From Sphaerisporangium sp. TRM90804 (GTDB lineage Bacteria > Actinomycetota > Actinomycetes > Streptosporangiales > Streptosporangiaceae), in assembly GCF_029846175.1 (NCBI RefSeq), contig NZ_JARWAC010000007.1, positions 124,001 to 188,000 of the forward strand: a stretch of 64,000 bases of DNA, given 5' to 3'. Of this stretch, positions 24,813 through 32,260 are shown piece after piece. How positions within the stretch are numbered: position 1 is the first letter of the stretch; each line of letters begins with the position of its first letter. The position numbers were made by a program, and so were the translations under genes. The notes under the pieces are model-generated. The model did not search any database. It saw nothing but the letters and a program-made list of their open reading frames with translations, and was not told where the DNA came from.

Positions 24813-25520
24813 ATGAACATCACCGACCAGGTCGCCCTCGTCACCGGAGCCAACCGCGGCATCGGACGGCAGTTCGTCGAGGAGCTTGTCGAGCGTGGCG
24901 CGCGCAAGGTCTACGCGACCGCCCGCCGCCCCGAGCTGCTCGACGTGCCCGGGGTCAAGGTGCTGCGGTTGGACATCACCGACCACGACTCGGTCGTCGC
25001 GGCGGCCGAGGCGGCGTCGGACGTCACGCTGCTCGTCAACAACGCGGGCGTCTCGACGGGCACACCGCTGGTCACCGGCGACCTCGCGGACATCCGCCGC
25101 GAGATGGACACGCACTTCTGGGGCACGCTCGACATGATCCGCGCGTTCGCGCCGGCGCTCGCCGCGAACGGCGGCGGCGCCGTCGTCAACGTGCTCTCCG
25201 CGCTGTCGTGGTTCGCCTATCCCGGTAACGGCGCCTACGCGGCGGCGAAGGCGGCCGCGTGGAACCTGACCAACGCCGTCCGGCTCGACCTCGCCGGGCA
25301 GGGCACCCTGGTCCAGGGCATCCACCTGGGCGCGGCCGACACCGACATGATGGCCGACTACGACGGACCCAAGATCGACCCGCGCGACGTGGCCCGCGCC
25401 TCCCTCGACGGCCTCGCCGCCGGGTCGATCGAGATCGTCGCCGACGAGTGGAGCGCGATGGTCAAGGCCTCCCTCGCGGGCGACCCCGCCGCCTTCTACG
25501 CCACCTGGCTCGCCGGCTGA
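24813..25520 (+). CDS. SDR-family oxidoreductase under MerR control
   Basis: 235 residues of classical SDR: TGANRGIG, NNAGVS, catalytic Ser in VVNVLSALSWF and YxxxK as YAAAKAAAW (near residue 148). The substrate is unknown. The ATG is 10 bases after AAGGATGAGG. It is probably induced by whatever the MerR protein senses, for example an electrophile or drug. Confidence 0.86.
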   Translation: MNITDQVALVTGANRGIGRQFVEELVERGARKVYATARRPELLDVPGVKVLRLDITDHDSVVAAAEAASDVTLLVNNAGVSTGTPLVTGDLADIRREMDTHFWGTLDMIRAFAPALAANGGGAVVNVLSALSWFAYPGNGAYAAAKAAAWNLTNAVRLDLAGQGTLVQGIHLGAADTDMMADYDGPKIDPRDVARASLDGLAAGSIEIVADEWSAMVKASLAGDPAAFYATWLAG

Positions 25521-25631
25521 GCCGGACAGACGAGGGCCAACGGACGAGGCGAACACCCTCGCGCGGCCTACCGAGCGGCCACCCGTCCGGTCGGCCGTCT
25601 CGGGTCCCGAGGTCGGCGTGGACCACACGCG

Positions 25632-25690
25632 CGGTCAGACGGCGTCGTCCAGTTGTTCGGTCAGACGGCGTCGTCCAGCTGTTCGGTCAG
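25632..25690. repeat. 26 bp tandem duplication over the 3' end of the TPR gene
   Basis: The unit CGGTCAGACGGCGTCGTCCA plus GTTGTT begins at 25632, repeats at 25658 with one substitution, and a third partial copy starts at 25684. It duplicates the last codons and stop of the adjacent reverse-strand gene; the extra copy lies after the stop. Confidence 0.75.
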
Positions 25691-26125
25691 CCGCTCCAGG
25701 CCGCCCCTGATGAGCTGCCCGTACTCGTCGTCGCCGAGTGCGCCCATCCCGGCTCGCGCCTGCCGGAGGTGCTCACGGGCGCGGTCGAGATCGCCCAGCT
25801 TGCGGTAGCAGTCGCTCAGATTGAGGTGCAACGACGGATACAAGCCGGCCACTGAGAGCGGCACCCCTGCTTGGGCCACGCGCTCATCGGTGACCAGACC
25901 GACGGCGGCGAGCGCCCGCAGATCCCACATCAGCTCCTGGCGCACGTCGTCCTGCACGTCGGCCATCGAATGGGCGAGGACGCAGACATGCAGCGGGTCG
26001 CCTCGCTCGCCGCCGATGTCGTCCCAGATCCGCGCGAACAGGTCGCGAGCGGCTGCACGCTGACCCTGGTGGTGGTGCAGCTCCACCCCCTGGCCGATGC
26101 GGGTCATCGTCGGGTCGGTGGTCAT
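25661..26125 (-). CDS. TPR-like helical protein
   Basis: 154 residues, all helical: MTRIGQGVELHHHQGQRAAA start, then DPLHVCVLAHSMADVQDDVR and YPSLHLNLSDCYRKLGDLDR, a tetratricopeptide-type unit, and REHLRQARAGMGALGDDEYG. Proteins of this type are widespread in actinomycetes and probably mediate protein contacts; no function is assigned. ATG 26125 follows GGGAG. Confidence 0.68.
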   Translation of the reverse strand: MTTDPTMTRIGQGVELHHHQGQRAAARDLFARIWDDIGGERGDPLHVCVLAHSMADVQDDVRQELMWDLRALAAVGLVTDERVAQAGVPLSVAGLYPSLHLNLSDCYRKLGDLDRAREHLRQARAGMGALGDDEYGQLIRGGLERLTEQLDDAV

Positions 26126-26275
26126 CGGCGGCTCCCTCACCATCGCGGGCGACCCCGGCCAGCCTAGTCGCCTGACGCGTCCCGACGATCTCAAAGCCGC
26201 TGACCGGCCGGTCCTCTTGACGGCTCAGACGACCACGGCCACGTCCTCGACACAGGGGGGTCGCGGGGGGCGGCT

Positions 26276-27139
26276 TCACCGCCGGGGGGTGAGCTCCGCC
26301 AGCATCGAGCGGACCGGCGTTGCTGGGCGCTGGAGGAGCTTCTCCAGGTCGGGCCCGGCGGTGGAGAACTCCCCGCGGCGGCTCGCCTGGAACATGCCGA
26401 GCAGCATGTTCGCCTGGTCCGCGGGGACCCCGTGGCCGATCATCGTGGCCGTCCACGCCTCGTCGTCGGCGACGACGCGGCGGATGGCGCGCCCGCTCAG
26501 TTCGGTGACGATGCCGGCGATGTCCGCGAGGTCGAGCGCGTCCGGTGCGGTCAGCGGCGGGGTCGGGCCGTCGAAGCCGATCTCGGCGGCGAGGAGGGTC
26601 GCCGCCGCCTCGGCGAGGTCGGCGTGCGTGGTCCAGGAGACGGGCCCGTCGGCGGGGGCAACGAGTTCGCCGGTCTCGAACGCCTGGCCGAGCAGGAGCC
26701 GGACGGTGTCGGCGTAGAAGCCGTTCCGCAGCGCCGTGAACGGCGTGCCCGCCTTCGCCAGGTACTGCTCGGTGGCGGCGTGGTCGCGCATCGGCGCGAA
26801 GAGCGAGTCGTCGGCGACGCCCTGGTGGCTGGTGTAGAGGATGCGCTCGGCGCCGGCATCGCGGGCGGCGTCGATCGCGGCGACGTGCTGGGCGACGGCC
26901 GCCTGGCCCGTCCGGTCCGTCGAGACGATGAGCACCTGGGTCGCGCCCTCGAACGCGTCGGCGAGGGAGCCGGGGTCGGTGAAGTCGCCGCGTCGCACGC
27001 GTACCCCGCGCGCGGCCAGGTCCCCGGCGCGGCCGGTGTCACGAACGCTCACGCCGACCCGGTCAGCCGAGACGCGGCCGATCAGCCGATCGACGATCTG
27101 GGAGCCGAGCCGGCCTGTACCACCGGTGATGACGATCAT
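26276..27139 (-). CDS. NmrA/QorB-type NAD(P)-binding reductase
   Basis: 287 residues of atypical SDR: MIVITGGTGRLGSQIVDRLI, RGDFTDPGSLADAFEGATQV, ILYTSHQGVAD, and RNGFYADTV. It lacks a clear YxxxK, as in NmrA/QorB relatives that act as quinone reductases or redox sensors. It has a strong ribosome site, AGGAGG, before the ATG. It is divergent from a TetR gene with repeated half-sites between them. Confidence 0.8.
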   Translation of the reverse strand: MIVITGGTGRLGSQIVDRLIGRVSADRVGVSVRDTGRAGDLAARGVRVRRGDFTDPGSLADAFEGATQVLIVSTDRTGQAAVAQHVAAIDAARDAGAERILYTSHQGVADDSLFAPMRDHAATEQYLAKAGTPFTALRNGFYADTVRLLLGQAFETGELVAPADGPVSWTTHADLAEAAATLLAAEIGFDGPTPPLTAPDALDLADIAGIVTELSGRAIRRVVADDEAWTATMIGHGVPADQANMLLGMFQASRRGEFSTAGPDLEKLLQRPATPVRSMLAELTPRR

Positions 27140-27150
27140 GTCTTCCTCCT

Positions 27151-27216
27151 GCTAACACTGGAATGACATGGATGCTATCACCGTTAGCAACAACGATAGC
27201 AATAGCGCGTTATCAT
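27151..27216. promoter_or_regulatory. TetR operator region with four GCTA(A/T)C-type half-sites
   Basis: GCTAAC (27151), GCTATC (27174), GTTAGC (27183) and GATAGC (27195) form inverted pairs across the 84 bp divergent gap. TATCAT (27211-27216) is a -10 match that would start the TetR transcript at about its GTG (27224), so it may be leaderless. The region is notably AT-rich. Confidence 0.55.
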
Positions 27217-27223
27217 TGACAGC

Positions 27224-28012
27224 GTGGCAGAGGCTCGACCGGACGGCACCGGCAGGAACAGGACGCGAACGAACATCGTGGAGTGCGCGGCGCGGCTCCT
27301 GCGCGAGCAGGGCGCGGGTGCGGTCACCACCCGCGCGGTCGCGCAGGCGGCCGGCATGCAGGCGCCGACCATCTACCGGTTCTTCGAGGACAAGGACGCG
27401 CTGCTCGACGCGGTCGCCGAGCACGTCTTCGCCACCTACGTCGCGGGGAAGACCCTCGCCGAGGACGGCGGCGACCCGGTCGCGGACCTCCGGGCGGGGT
27501 GGGACACGCACATCGGCTTCGGCCTCGCCAACGCTGCGCTGTTCGGCCTGCTCACCGACCCCGCGCGCGGTGCGCGTTCACCGGCGGCCGCCGCCGGCCT
27601 GGAGGTCCTGCGCGCCCGGGTGCACCGCGTCGCGGCGGTCGGCCGGCTTCTCGTCCCCGAGAGGCGCGCCGTGGACCTCATCCACGCCGCCGGCACCGGC
27701 GCCGTGCTCACCTTGCTCGCCACCCCGCCCGAACACCGAGACCTCGGCCTAGCGGACGCGATGTACGAGGCGGTGACCCGATCGATCCTCACCGACACCC
27801 CGGCGCTCCCCGCCGACAGCGCGACGGCCGCCGCCATCGCCTTCCGAGCCGTCGCCCCCAACCTGACCCAGCTCACCGAAACCGAGCGCGCCCTGCTCAC
27901 GGAGTGGCTGAGCCGAGCCGACACCCCCCACCCACCCCCGCCGCCCCAGCCGACCCCGCCTGACACGACGACCAGGCGCCCCTCGAAGTCGAAGCGGCCT
28001 CGAAACGTCTGA
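27224..28012 (+). CDS. TetR-family transcriptional regulator
   Basis: 262 residues. The HTH runs NIVECAARLLREQGAGAVTT then RAVAQAAGMQAPTIYRFFED; the ligand-binding helical domain follows. The last ~30 residues are a Pro/Thr/Lys-rich tail (PHPPPPPQPTPPDTTTRRPS) unusual for the family. Start GTG 27224. It probably represses itself and the divergent reductase. It ends 12 bp from a convergent gene. Confidence 0.85.
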   Translation: MAEARPDGTGRNRTRTNIVECAARLLREQGAGAVTTRAVAQAAGMQAPTIYRFFEDKDALLDAVAEHVFATYVAGKTLAEDGGDPVADLRAGWDTHIGFGLANAALFGLLTDPARGARSPAAAAGLEVLRARVHRVAAVGRLLVPERRAVDLIHAAGTGAVLTLLATPPEHRDLGLADAMYEAVTRSILTDTPALPADSATAAAIAFRAVAPNLTQLTETERALLTEWLSRADTPHPPPPPQPTPPDTTTRRPSKSKRPRNV

Positions 28013-28024
28013 GTGGGTGGACGC

Positions 28025-29302
28025 CTAATCAGCCCTCGCACGCCATCGCTGCTCTTCGTTCTGCAATCCTTCATCTTGGGTGACAAGGAGGACGAGTTCC
28101 ATTATCGCCGACTCTGCCGAAGCGCTCCTTTCAAGCCGCCACCCACTGTTCGATGGCAACCAAAGCGTCTTGTCCGGCTGGTCATGCCGATACGGCACTT
28201 CTTTCCACCACTGCTCGGCGACGTCGAGGGCAGCTCTCGGCTGACGGAGCGCGACATGGCAGCACATTCGGTTGTAGACGTTGACGGCAATGGGTTCGTA
28301 CCCCTGCCGCGCCGCCATGTTCAGATGGGTCAGTGCGCGTGCCGGATCAACAGGCATCAGGCAGAACCCAAGATTGTTCCGTGCGCTGACGTCGTTCGGC
28401 CACTGCCGGACGGCGAACTCGAAGAGTGCGGCCGCATCCATCGCACGACCATTGGCCAGGAGCTCGCGGGCGTGCTCGGTGATCCCTGCCGGCATGAACG
28501 CAGTACGCGGCGGTCCGTCGGAAAGCGGATTCCATTCGACTGCCGCTCGGTGCGCGATCGCCGTGGTCACGTCCCCAAGAGGCACATCACGCGCCTCCAG
28601 CACCCATCCGGGGAAACTCATCGGTTGCAAGTTGTGCCGATATCGGTACTCAAGCAGCAGCGAAGCTTTAGACCATGACTTCATATAGGTTTCGGTCAGC
28701 CGCTCAACGAGCCAACGGTACTCGGTCACGAGGGTCAGGTGATCGGCCGGCAGGTTCGCCCGGGTCCAGAACTCTCGTCCGTCAGGAACTTCGAGGCTGA
28801 CGAGAGCCGCCAGACGTGCCCGCCCCACCCAGTTCACGAGCGGGGGCGTCACTGAAGTGATCGTGCTGTTGACGAGACTGGTGAACTCGTCGTTGCTCTC
28901 TGGCACCTGAGCAGGGACTCGCAGCAAGCTGCGCCACCCCTCGATGTCGACACCGAACCCTCTTAGATGGTCACCGCTGTCGGACTGCGGCAAGATCTTG
29001 TCGATCAGCAGCACGACGAAGACGGGCCCGAGGATCTCGCCGATCATCCCGTAACGCACGAGGGAGTCCGCGTCCACCCCTCGCCGCGTCAGCTCCGCAG
29101 CCGCCGCCTCGAACGCTTCGATCTTGCTGAGGTCCGGCTTGGCGGTGAATCGGGCGAGGAGAGCCTGCTTCATCTCCGTCACGAGACTGATCGCCTGCCA
29201 GCTCTCGCGAGACCCCGAGTGATCTTCACACAGCAAGGCCTTGTGCGCGTCGAACGGCTGCGGCTCCCGGCCCAACCCGGCCTCCCCGTACAGAAGCTTC
29301 AC
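28025..29302 (-). CDS. Unrecognised 425-aa protein with C-terminal TPR-like region
   Basis: I do not recognise the N-terminal two-thirds: mixed helical sequence with a hydrophobic stretch MIGEILGPVFVVLLIDKILP near residue 85 and Trp/Arg-rich segments. From about residue 300 there are TPR-like helices (ARELLANGRAMDAAALFEFA, VSARNNLGFCLMPVDPARAL, CHVALRQPRAALDVAEQWW). GTG 29302 is taken as the start; TACAAT at 29339-29344 is a possible -10. Base composition is clearly less GC-rich than the surroundings. It is divergent from a toxin-antitoxin-like pair, with which it may form a transferred island. Confidence 0.55.
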   Translation of the reverse strand: MKLLYGEAGLGREPQPFDAHKALLCEDHSGSRESWQAISLVTEMKQALLARFTAKPDLSKIEAFEAAAAELTRRGVDADSLVRYGMIGEILGPVFVVLLIDKILPQSDSGDHLRGFGVDIEGWRSLLRVPAQVPESNDEFTSLVNSTITSVTPPLVNWVGRARLAALVSLEVPDGREFWTRANLPADHLTLVTEYRWLVERLTETYMKSWSKASLLLEYRYRHNLQPMSFPGWVLEARDVPLGDVTTAIAHRAAVEWNPLSDGPPRTAFMPAGITEHARELLANGRAMDAAALFEFAVRQWPNDVSARNNLGFCLMPVDPARALTHLNMAARQGYEPIAVNVYNRMCCHVALRQPRAALDVAEQWWKEVPYRHDQPDKTLWLPSNSGWRLERSASAESAIMELVLLVTQDEGLQNEEQRWRARAD

Positions 29303-29309
29303 CGATTGG

Positions 29310-29344
29310 TTACTGCAACATCTACGAAACCATCTAAGATTGTA
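29310..29344. promoter_or_regulatory. Overlapping divergent promoters of the AT-rich island
   Basis: Forward TAAGAT (29335-29340), with TTACTG 19 bp upstream, faces the antitoxin-like gene. Reverse TACAAT (29339-29344) faces the TPR-protein gene. The two -10 boxes overlap, so the two transcripts would compete. Confidence 0.4.
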
Positions 29345-29372
29345 GCTACGATCCTGGCAACGGAGGACCGCC

Positions 29373-29831
29373 ATGAGAGACATCATCTTCCAAGCCTCAG
29401 ATCTCGCGAACAAGCGTACGGAAATCCTCGAATCAGCTCGCCAAGGTCTAGCCCAGATCCGCGACAAGGACAGCACGAGCCTGGTCATGCTGCCGGAGCG
29501 TCGGTTGCGGATGCTCGAAGAGATCGCCAAGTGGTCGCTCGCCCACATGCGCCTGGATGATCTGCTACGCCGTGACGCCGAGCCGAGCATCGGCGATCTA
29601 GGAGATCTCGCGTGGCTTCGAGTCTTCGACGTAGACGATCTACGGGAGTTCGTGGACGAGCTGCACTCGGCCCTGATCGCAGCCCACTCTGATCAGGATG
29701 CATCCGTACTGGATGAGTTCATTCGAGCCTGGCGTATCACTGCGCGTCAGCTTGAGGATCCCCTGAGAAGGTCGGTGCTTCTTGGTCGCCACAACCCAGA
29801 AGACTTCTCAGAGGCATCCCCGCCCCAATGA
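29373..29831 (+). CDS. Putative Phd/YefM-like antitoxin
   Basis: 152 residues. The N-terminus reads IIFQASDLANKRTEILESAR then IRDKDSTSLVMLPERRLRML. This has the shape of Phd/YefM antitoxins: a start region, then a strand giving way to VMLPE in place of the usual AVLVP. The C-terminal ~90 residues are helical and acidic, as expected for a toxin-wrapping part, but longer than usual. Strong GGAGGA before the ATG. The stop overlaps the next start (ATGA). The assignment rests on pattern and pairing only. Confidence 0.45.
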   Translation: MRDIIFQASDLANKRTEILESARQGLAQIRDKDSTSLVMLPERRLRMLEEIAKWSLAHMRLDDLLRRDAEPSIGDLGDLAWLRVFDVDDLREFVDELHSALIAAHSDQDASVLDEFIRAWRITARQLEDPLRRSVLLGRHNPEDFSEASPPQ

Positions 29832-30214
29832 CTACAAGTGCCTACGACCCGATGCGACCTGCTCGCCGTCCTGGCAGGAGGCCCGAGGCCACGCCTAGGT
29901 ATCGGGTCCTGGTGCATCGACGTTTCGCCCAGCATTACGAGCAGCTTGTCCACCGCGTCGGCCTGCAGCAGGCCGAGCAGTTCTGGGATCATGTCTCCCA
30001 GGAGCCGGGCAAGCCGTCGGCGCTGGCCTCGATCACTATTCTCAAGGGCTCCGCGGGAAAGCCCAGGGGCTCAGGTTGGTCCCGAACCCACCACTACGAA
30101 CTCACCAGCATGGCTCGCGTCGACTACCAGTATCACGACGGATACCGGACGGCACCGGATGGAGACGCGCATCCAGTCGTCGCCATCCTCACGATCAGCT
30201 TTGGTAGTCACTGA
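29828..30214 (+). CDS. Putative RelE/ParE-fold toxin
   Basis: 128 residues; after a basic leader the core reads RYRVLVHRRFAQHYEQLVHR, then SALASITILKGSAGKP, THHYELTSMARVDYQYHD and a final hydrophobic strand HPVVAILTISFGSH. The order, two helices then a four-strand sheet with basic residues, fits RelE/ParE toxins. It is coupled by ATGA to the antitoxin-like gene. No catalytic residue set can be confirmed by eye. The IS element begins 12 bases after the stop. Confidence 0.45.
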   Translation: MTTSAYDPMRPARRPGRRPEATPRYRVLVHRRFAQHYEQLVHRVGLQQAEQFWDHVSQEPGKPSALASITILKGSAGKPRGSGWSRTHHYELTSMARVDYQYHDGYRTAPDGDAHPVVAILTISFGSH

Positions 30215-30241
30215 TTGCCCTGCTAGGGCGTGTCCGGTAGA

Positions 30242-30751
30242 TCACGCGTGGATCCATAACAGGGTGCTGACCAGGGTGATGCCGGCCTGGTAGTTGCGGG
30301 TGAGCTTGTCATATCGGGTGGCGATGCCGCGCCATTGCTTGAGCCGGTTGATGCAGCGTTCGACGACGTTGCGGCGGCGGTAGGCGGCCGGGTCGAACAA
30401 TGGTGGACGGCCACCGCGGTTGCCCCGTCGCAGGCGTCCGTCCTGCTGGTCGATCCGTTCGGGGATGGTCGCGGTGATATTGCGGGATCGCAGGTGGGTG
30501 CGGATGGCGCGGGAGCTGTAGGCCTTGTCGGCGATGACCCGGTCCGGCCGGGTGCGGGGACGTCCCGCGCCAGCCCGGGGGATCGTGATGGCATCCATTA
30601 CCTGCGCAAAGACGGTGCAGTCGTTGACGTTGCCCGCGGTGATGATCACAGTGAGCGGCAGCCCGCGTCCATCGACGGCCAGGTGCAGTTTGCTGGTCAG
30701 CCCGCCCCGGGACCGGCCGAGCGCCTGATTCGTCCCGGGTCGGTCCCCTTT
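30242..30751 (-). CDS. IS5-family transposase, downstream frame (OrfB)
   Basis: Entered by a -1 shift, this frame reads TNQALGRSRGGLTSKLHLAV, then TAGNVNDCTVFAQVMDAI, the second Asp in VIADKAYSSRAIRTHL and the Glu in VVERCINRLKQWRGIATRYD. This completes the DDE triad. Its stop overlaps the left inverted repeat. No independent start is needed if the frameshift is programmed; an internal ATG exists at 30649. Confidence 0.78.
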   Translation of the reverse strand, partial: KGDRPGTNQALGRSRGGLTSKLHLAVDGRGLPLTVIITAGNVNDCTVFAQVMDAITIPRAGAGRPRTRPDRVIADKAYSSRAIRTHLRSRNITATIPERIDQQDGRLRRGNRGGRPPLFDPAAYRRRNVVERCINRLKQWRGIATRYDKLTRNYQAGITLVSTLLWIHA

Positions 30752-31092
30752 TTCCTGGCCCCGGCCGCGTGCTGGTGCGCGCGGACGATGGTGGAGTCCA
30801 CGCTGACCGTCCAGTCCAGGCGGCCGATCGCGTCATCGTGCACCTGCACCTGCTTCAGCAGGGCATCGAAGGTCCCCTCAGCCGCCCAGCGCCGGTAGCG
30901 CTCATAGACGCTTTTCCAGTTGCCGTATCGCTCGGGCAGATCCCGCCACGGCGCGCCGGTGGCCAGCTTCCACAAGATCCCGTTCAGGACCGTCCGATGG
31001 TCCAGCCACCGCCTGCCCTGCACAGGCTGGGCAGGCAGTAACGGCTCGATCCGCGCCCACGCGGCATCGGTCAGCTCATGACGACGCACCAT
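30697..31092 (-). CDS. IS5-family transposase, upstream frame (OrfA)
   Basis: 131 residues: HTH-rich start RRHELTDAAWARIEPLLPAQ, the DUF4096-type segment LDHRTVLNGILWKLATGAPW then ERYGNWKSVYERYRRWAAEG, and the first catalytic Asp in VSVDSTIVRAHQHAAG. An A5G4 run (30745-30753) about 50 bases before its stop is a plausible -1 slip site joining it to the downstream frame. Confidence 0.82.
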   Translation of the reverse strand: MVRRHELTDAAWARIEPLLPAQPVQGRRWLDHRTVLNGILWKLATGAPWRDLPERYGNWKSVYERYRRWAAEGTFDALLKQVQVHDDAIGRLDWTVSVDSTIVRAHQHAAGARKKGTDPGRIRRSAGPGAG

Positions 31093-31249
31093 GCAGGCAT
31101 CTCACCGCAACCTGCTGATCGACCTCAGCTCAACGCCAAGATCTAACGGACACGCCCTAGCTCCCGAGCCCTGAGACCGGGCCGGCCACCACATCGGCCG
31201 TTCCGTCGCTCCGGCGGCGGGCCCCGGGTCGGCCCCGGCCCAGTCCTGC

Positions 31250-31852
31250 TCAGTTCTGGGGTTTGCGCCAGGTGATGCTGTAGCGCAGCATCAGGTGGCG
31301 GCGGTACTGGGAGCCGGGCAGGAGGTCGGCGGCCAGTGCGCGCATCTGCGGGTACGTCACCGGGGGCGGCCACACGAGGGGGGACGGGTGCTCCCAGTGG
31401 CCCTTCGCGGCGCGGTGGAAGGTGCTGACGGCGACGCCCGCGAGGTCGCGCGGCAGGTCGTGGGGCATGGTGCTGCGGGCGAGGCCGACGATCGCCAGCA
31501 CGCCCCCGGGACGCAGCAGCTCGCGCATGCGGGCCAGCCCGGTGGCGGCGTCCATGTGGTGCAGGGTGGCCACCGACGCGACTACGTCGAACGAGGCGGG
31601 CGCGAACGGGTGGGTGAGGAAGTCGCCGAGGATGTAGTCGACGTCGTCGGGGTGCTCGCGGGCCTGGGCGATGCTTGGCGCGTCGAGGTCGATGCCGGTG
31701 ACCTGCGGTAAGACCCGCCGCAGTTCACGAGCGAGCATCCCCTCCCCGCACCCGACATCGAGCGCGCGCCGGGCGCCCTCGGGAACCGCGCGCAGGATGC
31801 ACGGGTGGTAGTGGATGTTGTGGTTCCACCGCCTGCCGTTCCTCATCGTCAT
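31250..31852 (-). CDS. Class I SAM-dependent methyltransferase
   Basis: 200 residues: RALDVGCGEGMLARELRRVL (motif I, near residue 28), VTGIDLDAPSIAQAREH, VDYILGDFLTHPFAPASFDV and LRPGGVLAIVGLARSTMPHD. The N-terminus NHNIHYHPCILRAVPEGARR is typical of a small-molecule methyltransferase group in actinomycetes. Start ATG 31852, with a second ATG at 31846; ribosome sites are weak. Confidence 0.8.
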   Translation of the reverse strand: MTMRNGRRWNHNIHYHPCILRAVPEGARRALDVGCGEGMLARELRRVLPQVTGIDLDAPSIAQAREHPDDVDYILGDFLTHPFAPASFDVVASVATLHHMDAATGLARMRELLRPGGVLAIVGLARSTMPHDLPRDLAGVAVSTFHRAAKGHWEHPSPLVWPPPVTYPQMRALAADLLPGSQYRRHLMLRYSITWRKPQN

Positions 31853-31942
31853 CGGATCATCGTGCCGGACGCACGACGTCCAGGTGGCGATCACCGCGAA
31901 TCCAGACGCACCGCCCGTGCGCGACTGATCTAGGGGCGCCGC

Positions 31943-32189
31943 ATGACGACCGTGCTCTGCGTACCGCAATGGCAAGGCTCGGCGTCCGGCGTCGCGGCTG
32001 ACGCCCGGTGCTCACCGAACCGCCGAACTCGTTCCTGCCGACGCCGTGGGTGACCGTGCCGGTGCTCGCGGATGGCGGGGAGAAGATCGCGGGGATCCGC
32101 GCGTTCGACGCGTTCGTGGAGACGATGACGACCCCGACCCCGGCGAGGACGAGGTGATCCGCCGGTTGGGGGCCGCTCTGACGCGCTGA
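31943..32189 (+). pseudogene. Decayed gene remnant in several frames
   Basis: From ATG 31943 the frame reads MTTVLCVPQWQGSASGVAAD, like the start of arginase-family proteins. It then breaks. A second frame reads LTEPPNSFLPTPWVTVPVLA then GEKIAGIRAFDAFVETM, and a third ends EDEVIRRLGAALTR-stop at 32189. Whether the pieces come from one gene is uncertain. Confidence 0.4.
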
Positions 32190-32260
32190 CGCTCGCGACA
32201 GAGCCGAAACCGTGCGGTCCCGCGGGATGTGGAGGAGGAGGATCTGGTGCTGCCGGTCGG

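Larger units (their letters stand above)
30227..31156 (-). mobile_element. IS5-family insertion sequence (930 bp), CTAG target duplication
   Basis: The ends are 17 bp inverted repeats with one mismatch: GGCGTGTCCGGTAGATC at 30227-30243 and its partner at 31140-31156. Both are flanked by CTAG (30223-30226 and 31157-31160), the 4 bp target duplication. It carries one transposase split over two frames. It inserted between the toxin-like gene and the methyltransferase without breaking a recognisable gene. The intact ends suggest a fairly recent insertion. Confidence 0.88.

Noticed and set aside
27215-27220. TTGACA as a -35 box for the TetR gene
   Set aside because: It lies only a few bases before the start codon, so a matching -10 would fall inside the gene.
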